Shown here: piece by piece, positions 42,719-50,933 of the stretch
Numbering within the stretch: the stretch's first letter is position 1
Layout: every line of letters begins with the position of its first letter
Source of the DNA: Streptomyces spinoverrucosus
Lineage (GTDB): Bacteria; Actinomycetota; Actinomycetes; Streptomycetales; Streptomycetaceae
Length of the DNA stretch: 64,000 nucleotides
NCBI RefSeq assembly: GCF_006539505.1
Contig: NZ_BJND01000032.1
Location: forward strand, 1 to 64,000
Reading direction: 5' to 3'
Notes under the pieces: model-generated
What the model was told of the DNA's origin: nothing
Databases searched by the model: none
The model's input: only the letters and a program-made list of their open reading frames with translations
Program-made: the position numbers and the translations under genes

Positions 42719-44089
42719 GTGCACGACGTTCATGAAGGCCGGGCGGGCGGCGACGAGCGGTCGGTGCGGCGCGACGAGGCGGTGCGGGCCGCCGTGGAGC
42801 AGGGGCTGCTGGGGCCGGACGTTCCCATCGTCGGCCTGCTCGACGTCACCGGCATCCGGGGGTCGGCGGCGGAGCTGCGGGCGGCGTTCGACGCGGTGGT
42901 GGCACCCGGCACGCCCGTGCTGCACGCCTTCGCGGTGAAGGCGACCCCGCTGGTCCCGGTGCTGCGGCTGCTGCGCGACGAGGGCATCGGCGCCGAAGTG
43001 GCGAGCCCGGGTGAGCTGGCGCTGGCCCAGGCAGCCGGGGTGGCGCCGGAGCGGACAGTGCTGGACTCGCCCGCGAAGACACCGGCCGAGCTGCGGGAGG
43101 CGCTGGCACTGGGGATCGCCGTCAACGCGGACAACCCGCAGGAGCTGGCCCGCATCGACGGCCTCATGCGGTCGGCGCCGAGCCGCTCCCCCATCGGGAT
43201 CCGGGTGAATCCGCAGGTCGGCGGCGGCTCCATCGAGGCGCTGTCCACGGCCACGGAGACCTCGAAGTTCGGGGTGGCGCTGCGGGACGAGGGGGCGCGC
43301 GAGTGGGTGGTACGGGCGTACGCCGAGCGCCCCTGGCTGACCCGGCTGCACGCGCACACCGGGTCGCAGGGCATCCCGCTGTCCCGGATGACCGAGGGCG
43401 TGGCGGCGACGTACGCGCTGGCGGAGGAGATCAACCGGCGGATCGGGCGGCCGCAGGTCGACACGATCGACATCGGCGGCGGGCTGCCGGTGAACTTCGC
43501 GTCGGAGACGACGACACCGACGTACGCGCAGTACGCGCGGATGCTGAAGGAGGCGGTGCCGGGGCTGTTCGACGGGCGCTACGGGCTGGTGACCGAGTTC
43601 GGGCGGTCGCTGCTGGCCAAGCACGGGACGGTGGTGGCGCGGGTGGAGTACGCCAAGAGCGCGGGCGGGCGGCCGGTGGCCGTGACGCACGCGGGCGTGC
43701 AGGTGGCGACGCGGACGGTGTACGCGCCGGGGTCGTGGCCGCTGCGGATCACCGCGTACGACGGCAAGGGGCGGCCCAAGGAGGGGCCGGCGGTGGTGCA
43801 GGACGTGGCGGGACCGGCGTGCTTCGCGGGCGATCTGCTGGCCGAGGGGCGCGAACTGCCGCTGCTGGAGCAGGGCGACTACGCGGCGGCGCTGGACACG
43901 GGCGCGTACTACTTCGCCCACCACTACGCCTACAACTCCCTCGCCCGGCCCGGAATCTACGGCTTCGCCCCGGACGGCGCGGGTGGCGTGACCTTCGCGA
44001 CCGTACGGACCGCGCAGACGATCGACGAGATCGTGGCCGAGTCGGGCGGGGCGCACGCGGGCACGCTCACCGCACTCCCCGAGGGGTGA
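42719..44089 (+). CDS. Fold-type III PLP enzyme, diaminopimelate-decarboxylase-like
   Basis: A 456-residue homologue of LysA-type decarboxylases. The PLP lysine lies in HAFAVKATP, the barrel motifs in HAHTGSQG and IDIGGGLPVNF. The C-terminal motif that is CESGD in true diaminopimelate decarboxylases is CFAGD here, so the substrate-contacting glutamate is lost and another amino acid is likely used. The start is uncertain: GTG 42719 has GGGGGA at ideal spacing; ATG 42689 is in frame upstream. Divergent from hutU, but no established hut role is known to me. Confidence 0.85.
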   Translation: MHDVHEGRAGGDERSVRRDEAVRAAVEQGLLGPDVPIVGLLDVTGIRGSAAELRAAFDAVVAPGTPVLHAFAVKATPLVPVLRLLRDEGIGAEVASPGELALAQAAGVAPERTVLDSPAKTPAELREALALGIAVNADNPQELARIDGLMRSAPSRSPIGIRVNPQVGGGSIEALSTATETSKFGVALRDEGAREWVVRAYAERPWLTRLHAHTGSQGIPLSRMTEGVAATYALAEEINRRIGRPQVDTIDIGGGLPVNFASETTTPTYAQYARMLKEAVPGLFDGRYGLVTEFGRSLLAKHGTVVARVEYAKSAGGRPVAVTHAGVQVATRTVYAPGSWPLRITAYDGKGRPKEGPAVVQDVAGPACFAGDLLAEGRELPLLEQGDYAAALDTGAYYFAHHYAYNSLARPGIYGFAPDGAGGVTFATVRTAQTIDEIVAESGGAHAGTLTALPEG

Positions 44090-44236
44090 TCAACTCCCTT
44101 GTAATGAGCGTCAGTTGACCCACCCTAGTCACTCGACGCATGTTCCACTGGAAAATGCCAGAAGGCTCACCTCTCGCACACACGTTGCGTAGTCTCTGGG
44201 TCACTCAGCCGAACCCAGGCAGGAGGGGAGTCCGGG

Positions 44237-44632
44237 GTGCCCGGAATCGACGAGTGCTTACTGGAGGCCATGCGGCTGCCCGGAGCGCGGGGAGCCGCAC
44301 TGGTCGACTGGACGAGCGGACTGGCCCTGGGCACCGTCGGCGAACCACCGGGCGGCGACCACGAGGCGGCGGCCGCCGAGGCCGCGGAACTGGCCCGGCT
44401 GGCCGCCGAGCAGCGGGCGTTCGCACCGGGGGACGCCGAGGCGGAGGACGCCGATCCGCCGGTCGAGGATCTGATCCTCAGCAACCGGGACAGCTATCAC
44501 GTCCTGCGGTTCGTGCGGACCTCGTTCGACAGCAGCGTCTTCCTGCACCTGTGGCTGGCCCGGGCAGACGGCAACCTCGCACTGGCCCGGATCCGGCTGG
44601 GCGAGATGGCCGGACGGCTGGTGCTGGGATGA
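44237..44632 (+). CDS. Roadblock/LC7-domain protein 1
   Basis: A 131-residue single roadblock domain. It opens with the family core GAALVDWTSGLALGTVG and ends with the helix ALARIRLGEMAGRLVL. Its middle has an Ala/Glu-rich insert (about 40-70) absent from the third protein. GTG 44237 has AGGAGGGGAG upstream. The stop overlaps the next start (ATGA). In Streptomyces such proteins usually belong to conservons that end in a Ras-like GTPase; neither the kinase nor the GTPase is present here. Confidence 0.88.
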   Translation: MPGIDECLLEAMRLPGARGAALVDWTSGLALGTVGEPPGGDHEAAAAEAAELARLAAEQRAFAPGDAEAEDADPPVEDLILSNRDSYHVLRFVRTSFDSSVFLHLWLARADGNLALARIRLGEMAGRLVLG

Positions 44633-45501
44633 CCGTGGTCGGCACCACCCCGCCGCCCCGACTGCCGGTACGGGACAAGGCGGCCCGGCACCGGACCGGC
44701 GGCGTCTCCCCGATGCTGACCCGCCTCGCCGCCGAGCGCGCCACCGGCGTCCTGGTCCGCGCGAGCGGCACCCTGTACCTCGCCGAGGGTCGGGTGGTGC
44801 ACGCCGAGAGCCCCCTCGCCCCCGGCCTCGGCGTGCTCCTCACGGCGCACGGCACCCTCGACGCCCGGGCCTGGCAGGACGCCGTCGACCGGGCCGACGA
44901 GCCGGGCACCGCCGACCGCCTGCTCGTCGACGGGGGCCGACTCGCGCCGGGCGCCCTGGAGTTGTGTCACCTCAGCGCGCTGTACGACGCCGCGTACTTC
45001 GCGCTCGCGCCCAGCAGCACCCCGGGCCGCTTCCGGTACGGCGCCACGCACTGGCTCGGTTCCGTGCATCCGGTCCCGGTCGGCGCCGTCGAGCACGAGA
45101 CGCTCCGCCGACGGGCCCTGCTGCACCGCATCTGGCCGGACCCGGCGACCGACAGCGCACCCCTGGAACGCCTCGACACCGCCGCCGCCCCGGCGGTCGC
45201 GCCCCGGCAGAGCGCGGTGCTGGCCCGCGTGGACGGCCTGCGCACGGCGACCGACATCGCCCGCGACCTGGGCAGACCGGCCTTCCACACCCTGGTGGCC
45301 ATACGCCGCCTGGCGGCCGCGGGCCTGGTGGCTCCCCGCACGGCACATCCGGGCACGGACGGCTCCGGGCCCGAGCACCCGGACCCGGGCCACGGCGCCC
45401 CCGCGACTCCGGCCCGCCTCACGCCCGTCGGCCCCCGCACCGCCCAACACCCCGACATCGCGCTGCTGAAGAGGGTCAGGGATGCGCTGGAGGCCCTTTG
45501 A
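44629..45501 (+). CDS. DUF4388/PATAN-like regulator with a winged-helix segment
   Basis: A 290-residue protein. Residues 25-120 match the PATAN/DUF4388 pattern (ATGVLVRASGTLYLAEGRVV, then a block that aligns with xxGxGVLLxxxGxL). Near residue 195 the run AVLARVDGLRTATDIARDLG, followed by FHTLVAIRRLAAAGLV, looks like the winged helix often found behind DUF4388. It overlaps the first roadblock gene by 4 bases and its last 20 bases overlap a possible start of the next frame. It likely works with the roadblock proteins in a GTPase-linked switch, by context only. Confidence 0.78.
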   Translation: MTVVGTTPPPRLPVRDKAARHRTGGVSPMLTRLAAERATGVLVRASGTLYLAEGRVVHAESPLAPGLGVLLTAHGTLDARAWQDAVDRADEPGTADRLLVDGGRLAPGALELCHLSALYDAAYFALAPSSTPGRFRYGATHWLGSVHPVPVGAVEHETLRRRALLHRIWPDPATDSAPLERLDTAAAPAVAPRQSAVLARVDGLRTATDIARDLGRPAFHTLVAIRRLAAAGLVAPRTAHPGTDGSGPEHPDPGHGAPATPARLTPVGPRTAQHPDIALLKRVRDALEAL

Positions 45502-45529
45502 CCGGCAGCAACCGCGGCAGCCCGCACCG

Positions 45530-45763
45530 CGACAGCCGACGCCACCGAAACCGACGCCGCCACCACCCGCACGACAACAGCCCCCGTCACCGAAACCCGC
45601 GCCGCCACCACCCGCACCACGACAGCCCACGTCACCGAAACCCACGCCACCACCCGCACCACGACAAGCGACGCCACCCAACCCCACGCCGCCCCCACCG
45701 GCACCACGACAACCAACGCCACCCCACCCCCCGCCGCCCCCACCCAAGCCCCGACACCCGCCT
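45530..45763 (+). repeat. Proline-rich tandem repeat between roadblock-operon genes
   Basis: About five diverged units of roughly 45 bases; in the frame that joins the next gene they read PRQPTPPKPTPPPPA-like. Third positions here are A in about four codons out of ten, very unlike the surrounding genes. It may be a Pro-rich N-terminal extension of the following gene (frame open from ATG 45482) or non-coding low-complexity DNA. Confidence 0.75.
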
Positions 45764-45790
45764 CGACCGCCCGCCGAGAGGAGAGCCCTG

Positions 45791-46276
45791 ATGGCGGTGG
45801 AATCCCCGATCCTCGACGAACTCCACCGGCTGAGAGCCCGCGTCCCCCAGCTGACCGGCGCCCTCGCCGCCGGTGTGGACGGTCTGGTGATCGCCCACGA
45901 CACCCCCGGCGTCGAGCCGGAGGGCCTCGCCGCGCTCACCGCCGCCGCGCTCGGCGTCGCGGTACGGGTCACGGACGCGACCGGCCGGGGCGACCTGCGC
46001 GAACTGCTGGTCCGCGGCGCCCGCGGCTATGTGGCGACGTACGCCGCGGGCCGCACCGCCGTACTCACACTGCTCGCCGAGGACCGCGTCAACGTCGGCC
46101 GACTGCACCTGGAGGGCCGCCGCACCGGCGCCCGCATCGGCGAGCTGGTCGACAACCTGCCCCCGGTCCCGCCCGGCATCCCCGCGAAGCCCGCGACGGC
46201 CCCCACCACCCGCCAGAAACCCGTCCGCCGAACCCCCCGCACCGCCACGAACACACCCACCACCACGGAACGTTGA
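45791..46276 (+). CDS. Roadblock/LC7-domain protein 2
   Basis: A 161-residue protein whose core, LDELHRLRARVPQLTGALAA then GVDGLVIAHDTPG and the C-terminal LEGRRTGARIGELVDNL, fits a roadblock domain of the CvnB-like, longer kind. A Pro/Thr/Arg-rich tail follows. ATG 45791 is preceded by GAGAGGAGAG and starts directly before the domain. The frame is open back to ATG 45482, which overlaps the previous gene; that version would add 103 Pro-rich residues, and I cannot exclude it. Confidence 0.75.
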   Translation: MAVESPILDELHRLRARVPQLTGALAAGVDGLVIAHDTPGVEPEGLAALTAAALGVAVRVTDATGRGDLRELLVRGARGYVATYAAGRTAVLTLLAEDRVNVGRLHLEGRRTGARIGELVDNLPPVPPGIPAKPATAPTTRQKPVRRTPRTATNTPTTTER

Positions 46277-46292
46277 GAGGAACCCGACCACC

Positions 46293-46667
46293 ATGGCCAA
46301 CACCGAGACCGCCCTCAAAGAAGCCCTCGCCTCCATCGAAGGCGCCACCGGAGTCGCCCTCGTCGACTACACCAGCGGTATGGCCCTGGGCACGATGGGC
46401 GGCAGCAAGAGCTTCGACCTCAACGTCGCCGCCGCCGGCAACACCGACGTGGTCCGCGCCAAGATGCGCACGATGGAGCACCTCGGGCTCAAGGGCCGGA
46501 TCGAGGACATCCTGATCACACTGTCGGACCAGTACCACCTGATCCGCCTGCTCAGCGGCCGCAGCGGCAACGGGCTGTTCCTCTATCTCGTCCTGGACGC
46601 CAAGCGCGCCAACCTCGCGATGGCCCGGCATCAGCTGCGCCGAATCGAGGAGGAGCTCGAAGTCTGA
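46293..46667 (+). CDS. Roadblock/LC7-domain protein 3
   Basis: A 124-residue roadblock domain, closely related to protein 1: TGVALVDYTSGMALGTMGG matches GAALVDWTSGLALGTVGE and IEDILITLSDQYHLIRLL matches VEDLILSNRDSYHVLRFV. It ends in LAMARHQLRRIEEELEV. ATG 46293 follows GAGAGGA. It closes the operon, ten bases from the convergent membrane-protein gene. Confidence 0.9.
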   Translation: MANTETALKEALASIEGATGVALVDYTSGMALGTMGGSKSFDLNVAAAGNTDVVRAKMRTMEHLGLKGRIEDILITLSDQYHLIRLLSGRSGNGLFLYLVLDAKRANLAMARHQLRRIEEELEV

Positions 46668-46677
46668 CAGCCCGGGC

Positions 46678-47277
46678 TCAGACCAGCGCGTCGGTGCGGC
46701 GACGGGAACCGCCCGGCGCCGCGTCGCCCGCCGCGATGCCGGTACTGCGGAAGGCCTTCACGGCCTTGCCGACGGGACGGCCCCCGCCCCCGCTCAGGCC
46801 ACCGCTCAGCCAGTCGACGCGCACCCACAGCAGCGCCTCGTCGGTCCGCTCTCGCCGCCCGAGCCACGCCGCCTTCAGCCACAGCCCCGCACCGCACCCG
46901 GCGAGCAGCATGCCGCCCGCGGCGGGGGCGGCGAAGGAGCTGCCCAGCGCGGCGAGGAAGGCGAGCAGCAGCCACCAGCGATGCCCGCGCCGCCAGTTGC
47001 GTACGGTCACGGCGCGGTCCTGGAGCACGTCCTGCTTGGCGGCGCGGGCGGCGCCGCGGGCGAGGGCGGCGTACCGCTTGCGGCGCGCGTACGCCACGAG
47101 GGCCGCCGCCAGGATGAACAGCACGGCCCCGGCCATGACGCCGATCCGGCGTCCCGTCAGTCCCGGCACCAGCACGCCGATGCCGGCCGCGACCACGCCC
47201 AGCCACCACAGTGGTGCGGCCCCGGCCCGTACGACGCAGGCCACCCGAGCCAGCCCCTGTCCTCCGCGCGCCCCCAC
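46678..47277 (-). CDS. Integral membrane protein of unknown function
   Basis: A 199-residue protein with four predicted membrane segments (about 22-40, 46-64, 97-115 and 118-136) and a charged C-terminal third containing WVRVDWLSGGL. The GTG at 47277 has GGGAGG seven bases upstream. I recognise it only as a Streptomyces conserved membrane protein. Its 113-base upstream region separates it from the RpiR gene on the same strand. Confidence 0.8.
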   Translation of the reverse strand: MGARGGQGLARVACVVRAGAAPLWWLGVVAAGIGVLVPGLTGRRIGVMAGAVLFILAAALVAYARRKRYAALARGAARAAKQDVLQDRAVTVRNWRRGHRWWLLLAFLAALGSSFAAPAAGGMLLAGCGAGLWLKAAWLGRRERTDEALLWVRVDWLSGGLSGGGGRPVGKAVKAFRSTGIAAGDAAPGGSRRRTDALV

Positions 47278-47390
47278 GTTCAGCCTCCCGTCTCACGTTT
47301 CCTGCATGCACCTGAGGGTTTCTTAGGTCTTAGAACACCCACGCTAGCGAGGCAAGGTGAGACGAGTCTGAGAAGGCACCGGCCGTCCGC

Positions 47391-48251
47391 TCACTCCACG
47401 AACAGCCCCCGCGCCGCCGCCCGCGCGTCGAACTCCTCGAGCCGCGCCTGGGCGTCCGGCAGGTCGTCGCACATCGCCTCCAGCAGCACCCGCCCCAGCA
47501 GCATCGGCGCGCACGCCGTGTCGAAGGCGAGCCCGGTGCCGACGGCGGCGGGCAGCAGCAGGTCGGACACCTTGGCGACCGGCGCGAAGGCCGAGTCGGC
47601 GACGGTCACCACCGTCAGCCCGGCCTCCTTCGCGTAGGCCAGGGTGTCGACGACCTCGCGGGGATGCCGGGGCAGCGCGAAGCACAGCAGCGCCGAGGCG
47701 CCCGCCCGTACGGCGCCGTCGATCCGGTCGTGGATCATCGTGCCGCCCTCGTTGAGCAGCCGTACGTCCGGATGGACCTTGGCGGCGAAGTAGGCGAAGC
47801 CGTACGCCTGGGAGGCGGCGGCCCGCAGGCCCAGTACCGGCAGCGGGCGGGAGGCGGCCAGCTGCCGCCCGGCCTCCTGCACGGGCCGTGGGTCGGCGAG
47901 CAGTTCGGCGAGGTGCTTCAGGTTCTCGATCTCGGCCTCGACGGCCTGCTGGTACTCGTTGTACGAGGCCGCGTCCGCCGGCTGCTCGACGGGCGCGACC
48001 TCGCGCAGGTGCCTGCGCAGGGCGGGGTAGCCGTCGAAGCCGAGGGCGACCGCGAAGCGGGTGACGGACGGCTGGCTGACCCCGGCCAGTTCGGCCAGCT
48101 CGACGCTGGACAGGAACGGCACGTCGGCGGCCCGCCGCACCATGCTGTGCGCGATGCGCCGCTGGGTCGGTGTGAGCCGGTGCCCCTCGAAGAGCGCCTG
48201 CAGCCGCGCCGCAGGGCTGTCCGGCACACCCGTGTTGGTGTCCGCGCTCAT
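47391..48251 (-). CDS. MurR/RpiR-family transcriptional regulator
   Basis: A 286-residue regulator with the N-terminal HTH_6 domain (LTPTQRRIAHSMV, then LSSVELAELAGVSQPSVTRF) and a C-terminal SIS sugar-phosphate-type domain (PVLGLRAAASQAYGFAYF, then LLCFALPRHPREVVDTLAYA). The classical SIS sugar-phosphate pocket sequence is only loosely kept. ATG 48251 has GGAGGGGGAG and overlaps the stop of the lyase-like gene by 4 bases, so the two are made from one mRNA and it may regulate its own operon and an aromatic or amino-acid pathway. Confidence 0.92.
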   Translation of the reverse strand: MSADTNTGVPDSPAARLQALFEGHRLTPTQRRIAHSMVRRAADVPFLSSVELAELAGVSQPSVTRFAVALGFDGYPALRRHLREVAPVEQPADAASYNEYQQAVEAEIENLKHLAELLADPRPVQEAGRQLAASRPLPVLGLRAAASQAYGFAYFAAKVHPDVRLLNEGGTMIHDRIDGAVRAGASALLCFALPRHPREVVDTLAYAKEAGLTVVTVADSAFAPVAKVSDLLLPAAVGTGLAFDTACAPMLLGRVLLEAMCDDLPDAQARLEEFDARAAARGLFVE

Positions 48252-49759
48252 GACGTGCTCCCCCTCCAGATGTCCGTGAACCGGTCGAGCAGCTCGGCCG
48301 CCACCGTGACGTCGTGCGTGAGCGGCCGGTCGGCCGGGTCCGCGTCCAGCACCGACTCGGCCAGCTCCAGCGCCCGGCCCGCCGGCAGGTCCGGTTCGGG
48401 GCGGAGGTCGCGCTGGCGCAACGCCCGTACGGCGGCGACGAGTTCGCAGCCGACGACGAGACGGTACGCGCCGCACGCGCGCAGTGTCTGACGTGCGGCG
48501 AGCGAGGCGAAGCTGGCCTGTTCCTCGACGCCTCGGGAGAGTACAGCGTGGCCGAGCGACGCGGGGGCGGAGAAGGCCCGCAGATCGCCGAGGGCGGCGC
48601 CGGCGGCGTACTCCAGGATCATCACCCCGGAGGAGGCGGGCTCGTGGTCGGCGAGGAAGGGGCGCAGGCGGGTGAAGGCGGGCTCGTTCAGCGTCGACAG
48701 CCGGGACGTCGACAGCCTGGCCACCTGCGTTATGGCGAGCCTGAAGTGGTCCAGGGCGAGGGCGAGCTGGGCCTGGTAGAAGCCGCCGTGGTGGTAGGCG
48801 GCCATGTCCTCGGGGGAGATCAGCGGGTTCTCGGCGGCCGCGTTGATCTCGACGGTGAGGACGTCGTCCAGGGCGTCGGCGGCGTCGTGCGCGGGGCCGT
48901 GGATCTGGGGCAGGCAGCGGAAGCCGTACGGGTCCTGGATCCGGCCGAGCGGCGGGTGCGGCCGGTCGGCGGCGCCGATCAGCTGCCGCATCCGGCGGGC
49001 GACGTCGGCCGTGCCCCGGTGCGGGCGGGCGGCGTGCACGGGGGCGGCGTACGCCTCGTGCGAGCCGTCGACGGCCAGCAGGGACAGCGCGGCGACGACC
49101 TGGGTGGCGGCGAGCAGCCCGCGCAGTTCGTGCAGGGCTAGCGCGGACTGGCCGAGGGTGAGGGCGTTGCTGCTGATCAGGGCCAGCGCGTCGTTGTTGT
49201 CCAGCGGCTGCGCCTCGGGGGCGCCCGCTCCCCGCCACGGATGCTCCCCGGCCAGCGCCAGCCCGACCTGCGCCAGCGCGGCTATGTCGCCGGTGCCGAC
49301 CGACCCGAACTCGTTCACCACCGGGTACGCCCCGGCCTCCAGCGCCTCGCACAGCGCGGTGACGACGGACGGCCTGAGTCCGGCGCCGCCCGCGAGCAGC
49401 TGGTTGGCGCGGACGGCGAGCATCGCCCGCACCTGCCGGGCGGGCAGTTCCTCGCCGATGGCACCGGCGTGACTGCGCAGCAGCCGCAGCCCGTGCGCGG
49501 CGGCGTCCTCGGTGGGCACGGGCTCGTTCCGGTTGGCGCCGACGCCGGTGGAGCGGCCGTACACGCGTCCGGTCGCGGCGATCATGCGGGCGGCGTCCCA
49601 GGACTCCTCGGCGCGCTTCATCGCCTCGGTCCCCGGCACCGGCCGTGCGTGGCCGTCGGCCAGCCGGACGACGTCCGCGACGCCCATTCCGCGCCCGTCC
49701 AGGACCACCAGGGCCGTCGCGGCACCCTCCGGGGTGTCCACGATCCGAGACGACATCAC
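48248..49759 (-). CDS. Histidine-ammonia-lyase-family protein without the MIO-forming triad
   Basis: A 503-residue member of the aromatic amino-acid ammonia-lyase fold. Recognisable HAL elements are VYGRSTGVG (Tyr67), IQDPYGFRCLPQIHGP and EINAAAENPLI. The loop that is GSVGASGDL in true enzymes reads GSVGTGDIA (residues 152-160), one residue shorter and without the serine, so the Ala-Ser-Gly cyclisation to MIO cannot happen in the usual way. The substrate side has drifted (LINGTQ is LISSNA). The frame is intact. It may be an isomerase- or binding-type relative; calling it hutH would be unsafe. GTG- and ATG-type starts cluster at 49759. Confidence 0.85.
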   Translation of the reverse strand: MMSSRIVDTPEGAATALVVLDGRGMGVADVVRLADGHARPVPGTEAMKRAEESWDAARMIAATGRVYGRSTGVGANRNEPVPTEDAAAHGLRLLRSHAGAIGEELPARQVRAMLAVRANQLLAGGAGLRPSVVTALCEALEAGAYPVVNEFGSVGTGDIAALAQVGLALAGEHPWRGAGAPEAQPLDNNDALALISSNALTLGQSALALHELRGLLAATQVVAALSLLAVDGSHEAYAAPVHAARPHRGTADVARRMRQLIGAADRPHPPLGRIQDPYGFRCLPQIHGPAHDAADALDDVLTVEINAAAENPLISPEDMAAYHHGGFYQAQLALALDHFRLAITQVARLSTSRLSTLNEPAFTRLRPFLADHEPASSGVMILEYAAGAALGDLRAFSAPASLGHAVLSRGVEEQASFASLAARQTLRACGAYRLVVGCELVAAVRALRQRDLRPEPDLPAGRALELAESVLDADPADRPLTHDVTVAAELLDRFTDIWRGSTS

Positions 49760-49898
49760 GCGCGAACCCTCCTCAATCCGGACACTGGATCTTGCCCACC
49801 GGTCATCCGTAACCGCGGATTAACGCCAGAGCATTGACAACCTATTCAGACACCAAGAACTCTGCATGACGTTATACAGGCCGGGCAAGGGACATCTC

Positions 49899-50933
49899 AT
49901 GATCCAGTTCGACGCGGTCCACAAGCGCTTCCCCAACGGCACCACAGCAGTCCACGACCTCACCCTCCGCATGCCGGAAGGCGGCGTGACCGTCCTCGTC
50001 GGATCCTCCGGTTGCGGCAAGACGACCACCCTGAGAATGATCAACCGGATGGTCGAACCGACCTCCGGCACCATCCGCGTCGGCGGCAAGGATGTCCAGC
50101 AACAGGACGCCGCCGAACTGCGCCGCTCCATCGGCTACGTCATCCAGCAGTCGGGCCTCTTCCCGCACCGCACGGTGCTGGACAACATCGCCACCGTGCC
50201 CCTGCTGCTCGGCTGGGGCCGCCGCAAGGCCCGTACGAAGGCGGCCGAACTCCTCGAAACCGTCGGCCTGCCCGCCGAGACCGGCCGCCGCTATCCGCAC
50301 CAGCTCTCCGGCGGCCAGCAGCAGCGCGTCGGCGTGGCCCGCGCGCTGGCCGCCGATCCGCCCGTGCTGTTGATGGACGAGCCGTTCGGCGCGGTCGACC
50401 CGGTGGTCCGCACCCAGCTCCAGGACGAACTGCTCAGGCTCCAGAAGGAGTTGAGCAAGACCATCGTCTTCGTCACGCACGACATCGACGAGGCCGTCCG
50501 GCTCGGCGACCGTATCGCCGTCTTCCGCACGGGCGGTCACCTCGTCCAGTGCGCCCCGCCCGACGAACTCCTCGCCCGCCCCGCCGACGACTTCGTGGCG
50601 GACTTCCTCGGCGCCGAGCGCGGTCTGAAGCTGCTCTCCCTGCGGACCCTCGCGGACGTCCCGCAGGGCCCGGCACCGGCGGGCGGCACCTGGACCCTCG
50701 TACTCGACGAGGCACGCAGGCCACTGCACTGGGCTGCCGACGACACCCGGATCCCCGTACGACCGCTTAAGGACACCGACTCCCTGCTGTCCGCGCTCAA
50801 CGAGTCGGTCGCCTCCCCCACCGGCCTCGTCGCCCGCGTCGACGCGGACGGCGTCCTCACCGGCGTCTCGTCCCGCGACGACATCCACGAGCACGCCGGA
50901 CAGGCCCACACCGAGGCGCGGGTCGCCGCATGA
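49899..50933 (+). CDS. Osmoprotectant ABC transporter ATP-binding protein (OpuCA/ProV-like)
   Basis: A 344-residue ABC ATPase: Walker A VGSSGCGKTTTLRMI, Q-loop IQQSGLFPH, signature LSGGQQQRVGVARAL, Walker B VLLMDEPFGAVD, H-loop VFVTHDIDEA. Its tail (about 240-344) is a short version of the CBS-like regulatory part of OpuCA. ATG 49899 has AAGGGA upstream. It begins a four-gene operon, with the permease ATGA-overlapped. It probably powers uptake of glycine betaine, choline or similar; the substrate is inferred from family. Confidence 0.93.
   Translation: MIQFDAVHKRFPNGTTAVHDLTLRMPEGGVTVLVGSSGCGKTTTLRMINRMVEPTSGTIRVGGKDVQQQDAAELRRSIGYVIQQSGLFPHRTVLDNIATVPLLLGWGRRKARTKAAELLETVGLPAETGRRYPHQLSGGQQQRVGVARALAADPPVLLMDEPFGAVDPVVRTQLQDELLRLQKELSKTIVFVTHDIDEAVRLGDRIAVFRTGGHLVQCAPPDELLARPADDFVADFLGAERGLKLLSLRTLADVPQGPAPAGGTWTLVLDEARRPLHWAADDTRIPVRPLKDTDSLLSALNESVASPTGLVARVDADGVLTGVSSRDDIHEHAGQAHTEARVAA

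Noticed and set aside
44964..45791. An alternative frame with higher third-position GC across the Pro-rich repeat
   Set aside because: Its high value is an artefact of the CC-rich repeats; the product would be a His/Arg/Pro-rich random tail.
49833..49878. TTGACA (49834) and TATACA (49873) as promoter of the osmoprotectant operon
   Set aside because: They are 33 bases apart, too far for one promoter; neither has a good partner.
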